Below the pieces are notes generated by a model. That model had not been told where the DNA came from and searched no databases. It worked only from the letters and a program-made list of their open reading frames with translations. From Clostridia bacterium (GTDB taxonomy: Bacteria; Bacillota; Clostridia; TANB77; CAG-465), in NCBI GenBank assembly GCA_017534305.1, contig JAFWCU010000019.1, forward strand, positions 1-64,000: 64,000 nucleotides of DNA, read 5' to 3'. Position 1 is the stretch's first letter; every line of letters starts with the position of its first letter. Positions 19,077 to 29,441 of the stretch are shown in pieces. Both the position numbers and the translations under genes were made by a program.

Positions 19077-21584
19077 ATGATGGATTTTTTTCTAGATCTT
19101 AGAGATGATATTTTAGATTTTATAGATAACCATAGAAAAGGACTAATTATTATTAGTTTTGTCGCTATTATTATTTTAATAGCTATAATGGTTATGATGA
19201 TAATGCTTAGCCCAGTTAAAATTACTATTACCAATGCTGATACAGAACTTGGAGAAGTTGTTGGTACTAAGGCTTCAACATTATACTTTTATGCTACTTC
19301 TAAGAAAAATGGCGAGGTAGTTGATACAAAAGGATTTAAATGGGAAGTAAGTGGTGGAATAGTTGAAGTTAATGAAGATGGCGTTGCTACTTGGACTCTT
19401 CCAAGTGATGAAGGTACTTATTCTATTACTGCTAGTAATGAAGATACAGTTGGAACTAAATATATTACTGTAATTGGTAGTGAACTTTCATCTTTATATA
19501 AGAATAGTGATTATAAAATATTATTACAAGATACTGATGGTGATGGACTTACAGATTTATATGAATCTTCTTATAGCAAAACATCTACTAATGAAAGGGA
19601 TACAGATAGTGATGGACTTTTTGATGGTGATGAAATTATAATGAATCTAGATCCAAAGGTAAAAGATTCAAAAAGTGATGGCTTAAATGATGGTGAAAGA
19701 AAACTTGAATATACATTTAAAACATCAGATGTTACATTAAGTATGACAGGTAAAGGAAACTTCACTCGTACTTCTGTTGATAAGTATTCTACAGAAACTC
19801 TTGAAAATGTTTCTTCTGTTTTAGATGGACTATATTCTTTATATACTGAAGCTGAATTGGATGATGCTAAAGTTACTATTAAGTATTCTAAAGATAAAAT
19901 TGCTGAAAAGAAATTAACTGAAAATTCACTTGCTGTATATAAATTAGATGATCAAGCAAATACATTTACTAAAGTTGCTTCTGAACTAGATACGAATGCA
20001 TCTACACTAGTGTTTACAACAAATGAACTAGGCAAATATTTTGTCGCAGATTCTTCAAAATTAACTTCTAATTTAGCTACAGAGTTAGTATTTGTAATAG
20101 ATAACTCTGGATCTATGTATTCTAAAGATGAGTATGCAAGCAGTGAAGAAAATGATCCAGAATTTAAAAGAGTAGACGTAGTAAATGAATTAGTAGATAA
20201 ATTACAAGGCAATTATAAATTTGGTGCTGGTAAATTTACTTATGAATATACCGAATTGTCTAAATTGACTTCTGATAGAGATACAATTAAGAATAGAGTA
20301 TCTACAATTAAGACAGTTTCTGAATCATTTACTGGAACATATATAGGTAAAGGTATTGAAGGTGGTCTTAATATATTTACTTCTGGTGAAGAAAATAACA
20401 GAAGATATATGATTCTTTTATCTGATGGTGTTGATAGTAAAAACGAAGGATATGACGAAAAATTACTTGAAGCTGTAATTAATACTGCAAAAGAAAAAAG
20501 AGTTAAGATATACACAATTGGTTTAGGAAGCAGTATTGATGAAAAAGCATTATCTAATATTGCAGCTCAAACTAATGGTAAATATTATTTTGCACCTACA
20601 GCAGATGATTTAGAGGAAACATTTAATACTATAGCTGCTGAATTATGTTATAACTTATATGATACTACAAATGATGGTGTATATGACGCGATAGTTCTTG
20701 CAGATTCTGGATTTGGTGTAAAAAGAGATGGTTTCTCATTCTCTAATTTTTCAAATACACAAGTTGAACATGGATATGGATATGGAATGGTTTTATTCTC
20801 TAAATTATTCTATGAAGGTAAAGTTCCAGATTCTCTTGGAGCTAAAAAGATTACAACACTAGATGGTAATGTAGTAATAGCTCCTGCAGTTGAACCTGGC
20901 CAATTAGATATTGAAGGAAAATCTTTAAGAACATATAAACCTAAGTCATTAAGTGTTTTATGTGATTTACCAGATAATTTCTGGTCACCAACTATTTCTA
21001 GTGGTACTTTAGTAATTAATTCTAATGCAAAACAAGAATTAAGTACCCTAGGATTTGAAACATATACTGTTCCATATAAAGCTGATCATGCGGGATTCAA
21101 CAAATATGAGTCTATAAGATTTAATATGGATCAATACATTAAGACATATAGTCAAGATGAGCAAGAGCCAGAATCACCTCTTGAAGATGACGATGTACAA
21201 TTATTAAAGACTCTTTCAAGATTTGATATAACAAAATATAGAGATGATAAATTCTATTTTTATGATAATAATGATACAGCTTTTGAAAGATTAACTTCAA
21301 CTCTTAATAGTGGTAGCCCTGTAATGATTAGAATCAATGATGATTATACTGTGCTTGCTATTAAAGTTCTTGCTGATTCTAATAACATGAATAAATTTAA
21401 AATTGAAGTTTATGATCCAAACTATGCTGGCGTAAAAAAATATATTGAAGCAGATAGATATAAATATTCTGAAATTGCTGAAATATCTAAAGTTGTAACA
21501 GATAAATTTGAATATAAATTTAAGTATCAAGGAACAGATGTTGGAATTTGCTTAAGCTTCCCTAACATCCAAGAAAATGAGTAA
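19077..21584 (+). CDS. Membrane-anchored VWA protein with calcium-binding TSP3 repeats
   Basis: An 835-residue single-pass protein: membrane helix at about residues 21-44, an Ig-like beta domain at 47-135, then calcium-binding thrombospondin type 3-like repeats at about 150-205 (DTDGDGLTD, DTDSDGLFDGDE). A VWA domain follows from about 335, with MIDAS residues D342, S344 and S346 in DNSGS, then TYIGKG and LLSDGVD. The last 200 residues contain SGSPVMIR and EVYDPNY, vaguely like a C39-type cysteine protease fold, but I see no catalytic Cys or His. It is probably an extracellular adhesion or scaffold protein. The start follows AAGGAG; ATG 19077 or 19080. Confidence 0.82.
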   Translation: MMDFFLDLRDDILDFIDNHRKGLIIISFVAIIILIAIMVMMIMLSPVKITITNADTELGEVVGTKASTLYFYATSKKNGEVVDTKGFKWEVSGGIVEVNEDGVATWTLPSDEGTYSITASNEDTVGTKYITVIGSELSSLYKNSDYKILLQDTDGDGLTDLYESSYSKTSTNERDTDSDGLFDGDEIIMNLDPKVKDSKSDGLNDGERKLEYTFKTSDVTLSMTGKGNFTRTSVDKYSTETLENVSSVLDGLYSLYTEAELDDAKVTIKYSKDKIAEKKLTENSLAVYKLDDQANTFTKVASELDTNASTLVFTTNELGKYFVADSSKLTSNLATELVFVIDNSGSMYSKDEYASSEENDPEFKRVDVVNELVDKLQGNYKFGAGKFTYEYTELSKLTSDRDTIKNRVSTIKTVSESFTGTYIGKGIEGGLNIFTSGEENNRRYMILLSDGVDSKNEGYDEKLLEAVINTAKEKRVKIYTIGLGSSIDEKALSNIAAQTNGKYYFAPTADDLEETFNTIAAELCYNLYDTTNDGVYDAIVLADSGFGVKRDGFSFSNFSNTQVEHGYGYGMVLFSKLFYEGKVPDSLGAKKITTLDGNVVIAPAVEPGQLDIEGKSLRTYKPKSLSVLCDLPDNFWSPTISSGTLVINSNAKQELSTLGFETYTVPYKADHAGFNKYESIRFNMDQYIKTYSQDEQEPESPLEDDDVQLLKTLSRFDITKYRDDKFYFYDNNDTAFERLTSTLNSGSPVMIRINDDYTVLAIKVLADSNNMNKFKIEVYDPNYAGVKKYIEADRYKYSEIAEISKVVTDKFEYKFKYQGTDVGICLSFPNIQENE

Positions 21585-21618
21585 TAATTAATTGATATTG
21601 TAACAATGAAAAACATTG

Positions 21619-21652
21619 ACTCTCTAAGGTAAAACTTAGAGAGTTATTTTTT
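21619..21652 (+). terminator. Terminator after the VWA gene
   Basis: A 10-bp stem ACTCTCTAAG/CTTAGAGAGT, loop GTAAAA, followed by a T run. Confidence 0.88.
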
Positions 21653-21683
21653 AAAATATTTTATGTAACATTTCTGTAAAATA

Positions 21684-21712
21684 TTGACTTTAATGCCTAT
21701 TTTTAGTATAAT
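21684..21712 (+). promoter_or_regulatory. Promoter of the rpsL-rpsG-fusA-tuf operon
   Basis: TTGACT and TATAAT are 17 bases apart. Confidence 0.75.
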
Positions 21713-21767
21713 ATTTAACGTACTAATGGAATTAGTATTAATAATGTAAAGAAAGGGGTGAATTTAA

Positions 21768-22184
21768 GTGCCTACATTTAACCAATTAGTTAGAAAAGGA
21801 AGACATGATAAAACAACTAAATCTAAATCACCAGCTCTTCAAAGAGGATATAACTCAAGAAAGAAAGTTGCTACAAATCAATCTTCTCCACAAAAGAGAG
21901 GTGTTTGTACAGTTGTTAAAACTCAAACTCCTAAAAAACCAAACTCTGCTTTAAGAAAAGTAGCCAGAGTTAGACTAACAAATACAATGGAAGTAACAGC
22001 ATATATTCCAGGAATTGGTCACAACCTACAAGAACACAGTGTTGTTCTAATTAGAGGTGGAAGAGTAAAAGACCTACCAGGTGTACGTTACCACATTGTT
22101 AGAGGTGTACTAGATACAGCAGGTGTTGCTGATAGAGTACAAGCAAAATCAAAATACGGTGCAAAAAAAGCAAAGAAAAAATAA
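21768..22184 (+). CDS. rpsL: 30S ribosomal protein S12
   Basis: The 138-residue decoding-centre protein. The conserved [14 protein letters not shown] segment, which holds the lysine where streptomycin resistance changes occur, is present, as is the later [10 protein letters not shown]. The start is GTG, placed after AAAGGGGTG, and gives the standard [11 protein letters not shown] terminus. First gene of the str operon here. Confidence 0.97.
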   Translation: MPTFNQLVRKGRHDKTTKSKSPALQRGYNSRKKVATNQSSPQKRGVCTVVKTQTPKKPNSALRKVARVRLTNTMEVTAYIPGIGHNLQEHSVVLIRGGRVKDLPGVRYHIVRGVLDTAGVADRVQAKSKYGAKKAKKK

Positions 22185-22190
22185 TGATTT

Positions 22191-22232
22191 TAAGTTAGGC
22201 GCTTAAGTTTAATATATTAAACCTAGCACTTA
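22191..22232 (+). promoter_or_regulatory. Hairpin element between rpsL and rpsG
   Basis: A perfect 16-base palindrome (22207-22222) is enclosed by the outer pairs TAAGT/ACTTA and partly by TAGG/CCTA. There is no T run, so it is not a plain terminator. In E. coli the same intercistronic gap is where S7 represses its own operon, but that RNA is different; a similar role here is inference. Confidence 0.45.
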
Positions 22233-22252
22233 CAGAAATTAAAAATTTTTGA

Positions 22253-22774
<522 letters not shown>

Positions 22775-22821
22775 TATAAAAAATCAATTTATTATAATTA
22801 ATGAAGGGAGGCTATTATTTT

Positions 22822-24906
22822 ATGGCTGGAAGAGAATATCCTCTTGAGAGGACTAGAAATATCGGTATCATGGCTCACATCGATGCTGGTAAAACAACTA
22901 CTACAGAGAGAATCCTGTTCTATACAGGTAAAACTCATAAAATAGGTGAAGTTCACGAAGGAGAAGCAACAATGGACTGGATGGCTCAAGAACAAGAAAG
23001 AGGTATCACAATCACATCTGCTGCTACTACATGTTTCTGGAAAAACAATAGAATAAACATCATTGATACTCCAGGACACGTTGACTTTACAATCGAAGTA
23101 CAAAGATCACTTAGAGTACTTGATGGTGCAGTTACAGTTCTAGCTGCAAAAGGTGGTGTACAACCACAAACAGAAACAGTTTGGAGACAAGCTGATAAAT
23201 ATATGGTACCAAGAATGGTATATGTAAATAAAATGGACGTAACAGGAGCAGACTTCTATCTATGCGTTGAACAATTAAGAAACAGATTAAAAGCTAATGC
23301 AATTCCAATCGCTCTACCTATTGGTAAAGAAGATTACTTTAAAGGAATTGTTAACTTAATTAACATGAAAGCTTATATTCACTATGATGAATTAGGTAAA
23401 GATGTTAGAGAAGAAGAAATTCCTGCTGATATGATTGATGATGCTAAAAAATATAGAACAGAACTAGAAGAACATTTAGCTGAAATCGATGATGAATTAA
23501 TGGAAAAATATCTTGGTGGAGAAGAATTCACAGAAGAAGAAATTAAAGCTGCAATAAGAAAATCTACTATTGCTAACACTTTAGTTCCAGTAACTTGTGG
23601 ATCTTCATATAAAAACAAAGGTGTTCAAGAATTACTTGATGACATCGTTGATTTTATGCCATCTCCACTTGATATACCACACATTAAAGGTGTTCTTGAA
23701 GATGGAACAGAAGCTGAAAGAAAATCATCAGATGATGAACCATTTGCAGCTCTTGCTTTCAAAATCATGACAGACCCATATGTTGGTAAATTAACATTCT
23801 TTAGAGTATATTCAGGAAAACTTGAAAAAGGTTCTTATGTACTAAATGCTTCTAAAGGTAAAAAAGAAAGAATCGGAAGATTAATTCAAATGCACTCAAA
23901 CAATAGACAAGATATCGATATCGTATATTCTGGAGATATTGCTTGTGCAGTTGGTTTAAAAGATGTTGCTACAGGTGATTCATTAACAGATGAACAACAC
24001 CCAATTATTCTAGAATCTATCGAATTCCCAGAACCAGTTATCGACATCTCAATTGAACCAAAAACAAAAGCTGACCAAGAAAAGATGGCTATCGCTCTTC
24101 AAAAACTTGCTGAAGAAGATCCATCATTCAAAACATACACAAACCAAGAAACTGGTCAAACTATCATTGCTGGTATGGGTGAACTTCACCTAGATATCAT
24201 TGTTGATAGATTAAGAAGAGAATTCAATGTAGATGCAAATGTTGGTAAACCACAAGTTGCTTACAAAGAAACTATTAAGAGACCAGTTAAAGTTGAAGGT
24301 AAATTCATTAGACAATCTGGTGGTAAAGGTCAATATGGTCATGTATGGCTAGAAGTTGAACCTAACGAATCAGGTAAAGGATATTCATTTGAATCTAAAA
24401 TCGTTGGTGGTGTTGTTCCTAAGGAATACGTTAAACCAGTTGATGAAGGTGTTCAAGATGCTATGAAAGCTGGTATCCTAGCTGGTTACCCAGTTGTTGA
24501 TGTTAAAGTTGCTTTAGTAGATGGTTCTTATCACGAAGTAGACTCATCTGAAGCAGCATTCCACATTGCTGGATCTATGGCTTTCAAAGAAGCATGTAAA
24601 CAAGGTGGAGCATGTCTACTTGAACCTATAATGAAAGTTGACATTGTTGTACCAGAAGAATACATGGGAGATGTTATCGGAGACGTTAACTCTAGACGTG
24701 GTAAAATGGAAGGTATGGATACTGAACAAGGTACAACTACAATCCATGCATTTATACCACTATCTGAAATGTTTGGATATGCAACTGACCTAAGATCTAA
24801 AACTCAAGGTAGAGGAACATATTCAATGGAACCTTGCAGATATGAAGAAGTTCCAAAATCTGTACTTGAAACTATCGTTGCTCAAAGAGCTAAGAAAGAA
24901 GAATAG
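22822..24906 (+). CDS. fusA: Elongation factor G
   Basis: EF-G is the GTPase that drives translocation on the ribosome. The 694-residue length is standard. GTP motifs: AHIDAGKTT (G1), DTPGHVDF (G3) and NKMD (G4). Domains II to V follow, with GQYGHVW in domain IV. ATG 22822 gives the usual [16 protein letters not shown] terminus after a GGGAGG site; the upstream in-frame ATG at 22801 is not used. Only one EF-G-type gene is in this window. Confidence 0.98.
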   Translation: MAGREYPLERTRNIGIMAHIDAGKTTTTERILFYTGKTHKIGEVHEGEATMDWMAQEQERGITITSAATTCFWKNNRINIIDTPGHVDFTIEVQRSLRVLDGAVTVLAAKGGVQPQTETVWRQADKYMVPRMVYVNKMDVTGADFYLCVEQLRNRLKANAIPIALPIGKEDYFKGIVNLINMKAYIHYDELGKDVREEEIPADMIDDAKKYRTELEEHLAEIDDELMEKYLGGEEFTEEEIKAAIRKSTIANTLVPVTCGSSYKNKGVQELLDDIVDFMPSPLDIPHIKGVLEDGTEAERKSSDDEPFAALAFKIMTDPYVGKLTFFRVYSGKLEKGSYVLNASKGKKERIGRLIQMHSNNRQDIDIVYSGDIACAVGLKDVATGDSLTDEQHPIILESIEFPEPVIDISIEPKTKADQEKMAIALQKLAEEDPSFKTYTNQETGQTIIAGMGELHLDIIVDRLRREFNVDANVGKPQVAYKETIKRPVKVEGKFIRQSGGKGQYGHVWLEVEPNESGKGYSFESKIVGGVVPKEYVKPVDEGVQDAMKAGILAGYPVVDVKVALVDGSYHEVDSSEAAFHIAGSMAFKEACKQGGACLLEPIMKVDIVVPEEYMGDVIGDVNSRRGKMEGMDTEQGTTTIHAFIPLSEMFGYATDLRSKTQGRGTYSMEPCRYEEVPKSVLETIVAQRAKKEE

Positions 24907-24933
24907 TACAAAAAATTATTTAATTAGTTATTT

Positions 24934-25003
24934 ACACTTTTTCTATTGCAAAAATAGAAAAAGTGTAGTAAAATAACATTGATTGATGCACTTTAGTGTG
25001 CAT
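24934..25003 (+). promoter_or_regulatory. Two hairpins between fusA and tuf
   Basis: The first is a perfect 14-bp stem (24934-24947 with 24953-24966, loop GCAAA). The second is ATGCAC/GTGCAT at 24986-25003. Neither is followed by a T run on the + strand, so they look more like processing or stability elements, tuning tuf relative to fusA, than terminators. No clear extra promoter is seen. Confidence 0.5.
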
Positions 25004-25035
25004 AAAATGTGTATTTTTTAAGGAGGAATTTTAAA

Positions 25036-26238
25036 ATGGCAAAAGCTAAATTCGAAAGAACTAAACCACACGTTAACATTGGTACAATCGGACATGTTGA
25101 CCACGGTAAAACTACTTTAACAGCTGCAATCACTAAATATTGTAGCTTATTAGGAAAAGCTGATTTCAAAGCTTATGACCAAATCGACGGAGCTCCAGAA
25201 GAAAGACAAAGAGGTATCACTATCTCTACAGCTCACGTTGAATACGAAACAGAAAACAGACACTATGCTCACGTTGACTGCCCAGGACACGCTGACTACG
25301 TTAAAAACATGATCACTGGTGCTGCACAAATGGATGGTGCTATCCTAGTTGTATCTGCAGCTGATGGCCCAATGCCACAAACAAGAGAACACATCCTACT
25401 TGCAAGACAAGTTGGTGTTCCTTACATCGTTGTATTTATGAACAAATGTGATATGGTTGACGATCCAGAACTTCTAGAATTAGTTGAAATGGATATTAGA
25501 GACCTATTATCTAAATACGACTTCCCAGGAGATACTACTCCAATAATCAAAGGATCTGCTCTACAAGTTCTAGAGTCTACTTCTAAAGATCCTAACGATC
25601 CAGTATATGCTCCTATTAAAGAATTACTTGATACAGTAGATTCTTATATTCCAAACCCAGAAAGAGATATCGATAAACCTTTCTTAATGCCAGTTGAAGA
25701 TGTATTCACTATCACAGGTAGAGGAACAGTTGCAACAGGAAGAATTGAAAGAGGTATCTTAAAAGTTGGTGAAGAAGTTGAAATCGTTGGTCTTTCTGAC
25801 GAAAAGAAGAAAACAGTTGTTACTGGTATCGAAATGTTCAGAAAATCTCTTGACGCTTGTGAAGCTGGAGACAACGCTGGTGTACTTCTAAGAGGTATCC
25901 AAAGAAACGAAGTTGAAAGAGGTCAAGTTATTTCTAAACCTGGTTCAATTCACCCACACACTGAATTCTCAGCAGAAGTTTATATCCTAACTAAAGAAGA
26001 AGGTGGAAGACATACTCCATTCTTCAATGGATACAGACCACAATTCTACTTCAGAACAACTGACGTTACTGGAGTTATCGAATTACCTGCAGGAACAGAA
26101 ATGGTAATGCCTGGTGATAACGTAACTATGGAAATCAAACTTATCACTCCAATCGCTATAGAAAAAGGATTAAAATTCGCTATTCGTGAAGGTGGTAAAA
26201 CAGTTGGTGCTGGATCAGTTTCTGATATCAAAGCATAA
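25036..26238 (+). CDS. tuf: Elongation factor Tu
   Basis: EF-Tu carries aminoacyl-tRNA to the ribosome as a GTP complex. The 400-residue protein has [17 protein letters not shown] and NKCD, with the three-domain length expected. ATG 25036 follows AAGGAGGAA and gives the usual [14 protein letters not shown] terminus; an in-frame start nine codons upstream lies before the ribosome binding site. Codon use is strongly biased, as expected for the most abundant protein. Last gene of the operon. Confidence 0.98.
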   Translation: MAKAKFERTKPHVNIGTIGHVDHGKTTLTAAITKYCSLLGKADFKAYDQIDGAPEERQRGITISTAHVEYETENRHYAHVDCPGHADYVKNMITGAAQMDGAILVVSAADGPMPQTREHILLARQVGVPYIVVFMNKCDMVDDPELLELVEMDIRDLLSKYDFPGDTTPIIKGSALQVLESTSKDPNDPVYAPIKELLDTVDSYIPNPERDIDKPFLMPVEDVFTITGRGTVATGRIERGILKVGEEVEIVGLSDEKKKTVVTGIEMFRKSLDACEAGDNAGVLLRGIQRNEVERGQVISKPGSIHPHTEFSAEVYILTKEEGGRHTPFFNGYRPQFYFRTTDVTGVIELPAGTEMVMPGDNVTMEIKLITPIAIEKGLKFAIREGGKTVGAGSVSDIKA

Positions 26239-26258
26239 TTTAAACTGAAATAGATAAA

Positions 26259-26284
26259 AATAAGGACTTCGGTCCTTATTTTTT
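26259..26284 (+). terminator. Terminator of the str operon
   Basis: A 9-bp stem AATAAGGAC/GTCCTTATT capped by a TTCG tetraloop, then a T run. Confidence 0.92.
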
Positions 26285-26337
26285 CGCCTATTTCTATTAT
26301 TTTTATGTTATATTTTATATATTTTAAGCAAATTTCC

Positions 26338-26366
26338 TTGACAATATTGATTATTTATTAGATAAT
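26338..26366 (+). promoter_or_regulatory. Promoter of acpP
   Basis: TTGACA and GATAAT are 17 bases apart. Confidence 0.65.
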
Positions 26367-26438
26367 TAAGTTATGTTTAGAATATTTTTTTATGAGTAAT
26401 CATATAAGTTAAAGAAAACCTTAAGGAGGTGTAGTTAA

Positions 26439-26675
26439 ATGGATACAGTTTTAGAGAAAGTAAAAGAAGTTATTAGTGAACAATTAGACGTAGAAGACGT
26501 AGATTCAATAACAACTGAAACTACTTTTATTGATGACTTAGGAGCTGATTCACTTGATATTGTTGAATTAATTATGGCTTTAGAAGAAGAATTTGATATG
26601 GAAATTCCAGAAGAAGAAGCTGAAAAAATTACATCAGTAGGAGATGTTGTTAATTATATTGAAGATCATCAATAA
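26439..26675 (+). CDS. acpP: Acyl carrier protein
   Basis: The 78-residue acidic carrier of fatty acid synthesis. The 4'-phosphopantetheine site is S38 in GADSLDIVE, followed by the acidic recognition helix [10 protein letters not shown]. The start follows AAGGAGGTG. No fab genes are adjacent, but acpP just upstream of rnc is common in Firmicutes; here a terminator and a promoter separate the two. Confidence 0.97.
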   Translation: MDTVLEKVKEVISEQLDVEDVDSITTETTFIDDLGADSLDIVELIMALEEEFDMEIPEEEAEKITSVGDVVNYIEDHQ

Positions 26676-26695
26676 TAAATTGTTGAAAATAAATT

Positions 26696-26727
26696 GTACC
26701 TTAGTTTATTCTAAGGTGCTTTTTTTA
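26696..26727 (+). terminator. Terminator of acpP
   Basis: The stem GTACCTTAG/CTAAGGTGC (one G-T pair) is followed by seven or more T. Confidence 0.85.
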
Positions 26728-26756
26728 TTGAAAAAATTTACATTGTAATATATAAT
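26728..26756 (+). promoter_or_regulatory. Promoter of the rnc operon
   Basis: TTGAAA and TATAAT are 17 bases apart. Confidence 0.65.
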
Positions 26757-26778
26757 GTAATGTGAAAGGAGTGTATTT

Positions 26779-27492
26779 ATGGAAAGAGAAAGATTACTAG
26801 AGTTAGAGCAAAAATTAAAGTATATTTTTAACAATCATGATTTACTTAAAATGGCTTTAACACATAAGTCTTATGCTTATGAGCATGAAGATCCAAATTA
26901 TGATAAATATAATGAAAGAATTGAGTTTTTAGGAGATGCAATACTTGAACATATTATTTCAGATTTGTTATTTGCACATGTACCAGAACTTGCTGAAGGC
27001 GAAATGACAAAAAAACGTGCAGCAATTGTTTGTGAGGCATCTTTATCTCAAGCGTTAAAAAGAGTTGGAGGACATGAGTATATATATCTTGGTAAATGTG
27101 AGCAAAATTCTAATGGAAAAATGAAGGATGCTATTGTCGCTGATGCTTTTGAAGCTGTTCTTGGGGCAATATATCTTGATGGTGGTTACGAGATAGCAAG
27201 AGATATATGCTTAGAGTTATTAGATCAAGAAATTAAAACTGTTTTATCTGGTGGAAGTTTGAATACAGATTATAAAACACAATTACAAGAAATATTACAG
27301 CGTAATGGTAGTGTTAAGATTGAGTATCGTTTAGCTGGTGAGGAAGGACCAGAACATGATAAAACATTTACAATTGAAGTCTTCTTTAATGATAAAAAGA
27401 TTGGAACTGGTAAAGGAAAAAGTAAAAAACAAGCAGAACAAGAAGCTGCTCATCATGCAATAATAAATGGAAGTGAAGTATTTGGAGATTAG
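26779..27492 (+). CDS. rnc: Ribonuclease III
   Basis: RNase III cuts double-stranded RNA, including rRNA precursors. The 237-residue protein has the signature ERIEFLGDAILE (about residues 47-58), the downstream catalytic DAFEAVLGAIYLD, and a C-terminal double-stranded-RNA-binding domain (about 160-232, ending KSKKQAEQEAAHHA). The ATG follows AAAGGAG. The next reading frame overlaps its 3' end. In many clostridia smc comes soon after; it is not seen here. Confidence 0.96.
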   Translation: MERERLLELEQKLKYIFNNHDLLKMALTHKSYAYEHEDPNYDKYNERIEFLGDAILEHIISDLLFAHVPELAEGEMTKKRAAIVCEASLSQALKRVGGHEYIYLGKCEQNSNGKMKDAIVADAFEAVLGAIYLDGGYEIARDICLELLDQEIKTVLSGGSLNTDYKTQLQEILQRNGSVKIEYRLAGEEGPEHDKTFTIEVFFNDKKIGTGKGKSKKQAEQEAAHHAIINGSEVFGD

Positions 27493-28498
27493 ACTAGATT
27501 TAAAAGCGCAACTTAAGAATTTCATAAATAAAGATAACCAATATACTATACCTGTATTTATACCACATAAAGGGTGTCCACATGCATGTGTATTTTGTAA
27601 TCAAAGACGAATTAGTGGAACAATTAAAGATACTACTGTGGAAGATGTGGATAACATTATAAAAGAGTATTTAGAATATTATCTAAATACAGACAAAAAG
27701 ATTGAAGTTGCCTTTTTTGGAGGTAGTTTTACTGGTATAGATATGAAACTTCAAGAAGAATATTTACGTGTTGCATATAAATATATTCTTGCTGGAAAAA
27801 TAGATAGTATTAGGTTATCTACAAGGCCAGACTATATTAATGATGAGATACTTACGTTACTCACAAAATATGGCGTAAAAACAATTGAACTTGGTGTTCA
27901 ATCTATGGATGATAATGTTTTAGCTATAGCTAAACGTGGACATACAAGAGAAGATGTTATTAATGCTTCAAAACTAATTAAGAAGTATGGTATTAGACTT
28001 GGTCATCAAATAATGATAGGACTTCCAAATAGTACAATTGATACTGAAGTTTATACAATAAAAGAGTGTTTAAAACTAGGACCAGAGCAACTTAGAATTT
28101 ATCCGGTATATGTAATTGAAGATAGTGAACTTTATGATATGTATGAGCATAAAGAATATGTCCCATTAACTATTACAGATGCTGTGAGCAGATGTGTTGA
28201 AGTTATTCATGAATGTCAAAAAAGTGATGTTCAAATTATACGTTTAGGACTTCAAAGTACAAATGAAATAACTGCTAAAAACACCAATATTTTTGGACCA
28301 GTATCAGATAATTTTGCAGAATATGTTATGGCTGCTTTAATACGTGAGAGAATAGAAAAAGAAGAAATTAATAATGAGGATTTAGTAGTATACGTACCAA
28401 AGAGATATGTTAGTGCTGCTATAGGCCCAAAAAAGATAAATAAGATATATTTTGAACAAAAGTATGGGATAAAATATATTGTAAAAGGAGAGGACTAG
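27467..28498 (+). CDS. Elp3-like radical SAM protein without acetyltransferase domain
   Basis: A 343-residue radical SAM enzyme. The iron-sulfur ligands are C37, C41 and C44 in GCPHACVFC, followed by FFGGSF, which belongs to the SAM site, and GVQSMDDNVL. The sequence resembles the SAM half of Elp3, but at this length the GNAT domain is missing. Such genes lie next to rnc in several clostridia; the substrate is not established to my knowledge, and tRNA modification is only a guess. The ATG at 27467 overlaps rnc by 26 bases and lacks a clear ribosome binding site; TTG 27482 is an alternative. Confidence 0.85.
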   Translation: MEVKYLEIRLDLKAQLKNFINKDNQYTIPVFIPHKGCPHACVFCNQRRISGTIKDTTVEDVDNIIKEYLEYYLNTDKKIEVAFFGGSFTGIDMKLQEEYLRVAYKYILAGKIDSIRLSTRPDYINDEILTLLTKYGVKTIELGVQSMDDNVLAIAKRGHTREDVINASKLIKKYGIRLGHQIMIGLPNSTIDTEVYTIKECLKLGPEQLRIYPVYVIEDSELYDMYEHKEYVPLTITDAVSRCVEVIHECQKSDVQIIRLGLQSTNEITAKNTNIFGPVSDNFAEYVMAALIRERIEKEEINNEDLVVYVPKRYVSAAIGPKKINKIYFEQKYGIKYIVKGED

Positions 28499-28963
28499 AT
28501 GAAGAAGGTAATTTTTGCTGCAAGTTCGGGTGGACATTTAACAGAGTTACTTAAAGTTCAAGAATTATTTAAAGATTATGATTATCTACTTGTAACTGAA
28601 ATGACAGATGTAACTCGAGATTTAAAAGATAAATACAATATTAAATATGTAGATTATGGTCCAAATAAAAATAAGATTAAGTATTGGTGGACAATAATTA
28701 AAAATTTAGCTAAAGCAATTGGTATTGTTGCTAAATTTAGACCAGATACTGTTGTATCTACTGGTGCACAAGTTGGTGGCTTTTTCTGCTATATTGGAAA
28801 ATTTTTTGGTGCTAAAGTAGTATACATTGAGACTATGGCAAAGATTAAAGAATTATCTGGTACAGGACACAATGTATATAAAATTGCAGATAAGTTTTAT
28901 GTACAGTGGAAAAGTTTAGAAGAAAAATACGAAAAAGCAGAATATATAGGAAGGTTGATTTAG
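28499..28963 (+). CDS. Alg14/PssD-like glycosyltransferase subunit
   Basis: A 154-residue protein matching the half-glycosyltransferase type that anchors and partners a catalytic Alg13/PssE-like half. FAASSGGHLTELL at the N terminus is the typical Rossmann loop; STGAQVG and ETMAKI are further conserved segments. A hydrophobic stretch around residues 70-80 may contact the membrane. It starts on the base after the preceding stop, and its partner follows 1 base after its own stop. Together they probably add one sugar to a lipid-linked precursor of a surface polysaccharide; the sugar is unknown. Confidence 0.83.
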   Translation: MKKVIFAASSGGHLTELLKVQELFKDYDYLLVTEMTDVTRDLKDKYNIKYVDYGPNKNKIKYWWTIIKNLAKAIGIVAKFRPDTVVSTGAQVGGFFCYIGKFFGAKVVYIETMAKIKELSGTGHNVYKIADKFYVQWKSLEEKYEKAEYIGRLI

Positions 28964-28964
28964 T

Positions 28965-29432
28965 ATGGTATTAGTAACTGTAGGAACTCAAAAACAATCT
29001 TTTGAAAGATTAATTCAACTTGTTAAAGAAAGCAAGGCGTTAAAAAGCGAAGAAATTGTTGTTCAACGTGGATATACAAAATGTAATAACTCTAAAAGAA
29101 TCCATTCTTTTGATTTCATTCCAATGGAAGAAATGGATAAATATATTGAGCAAGCGGATTTGGTTATTGCTCATGGCGGTGTAGGAACAATTTTTTCTGC
29201 TATTAAAAAAGGAAAGAAAGTTATAGCTGTTCCACGTTTAGAAAAATATGGTGAACATATCAATGATCACCAAATTGAAATATGCGAAGAGTTAGAAAGA
29301 GAAGGTTACATCTTATACTATAGAGATGGAGAAACAACTTTAGATGACCTTATTAGAGAAATTAAACATAAGGAATTTGCTAAATATGATTCAGATAGTA
29401 ATTATATAGATATATTGAGAAAAAATATATAG
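28965..29432 (+). CDS. Alg13/PssE-like glycosyltransferase catalytic subunit
   Basis: A 155-residue GT28 C-terminal-type domain: MVLVTVGTQKQSF at the N terminus, then VIAHGGVGTIFSA, the nucleotide-sugar binding loop, and PRLEKYGEHINDHQ. It pairs with the upstream Alg14-like gene, from which it is separated by one base. The pair is the bacterial counterpart of Alg13-Alg14. No other polysaccharide genes (flippase, polymerase) are present, so the acceptor is unclear. Confidence 0.83.
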   Translation: MVLVTVGTQKQSFERLIQLVKESKALKSEEIVVQRGYTKCNNSKRIHSFDFIPMEEMDKYIEQADLVIAHGGVGTIFSAIKKGKKVIAVPRLEKYGEHINDHQIEICEELEREGYILYYRDGETTLDDLIREIKHKEFAKYDSDSNYIDILRKNI

Positions 29433-29441
29433 GAGGTATAT

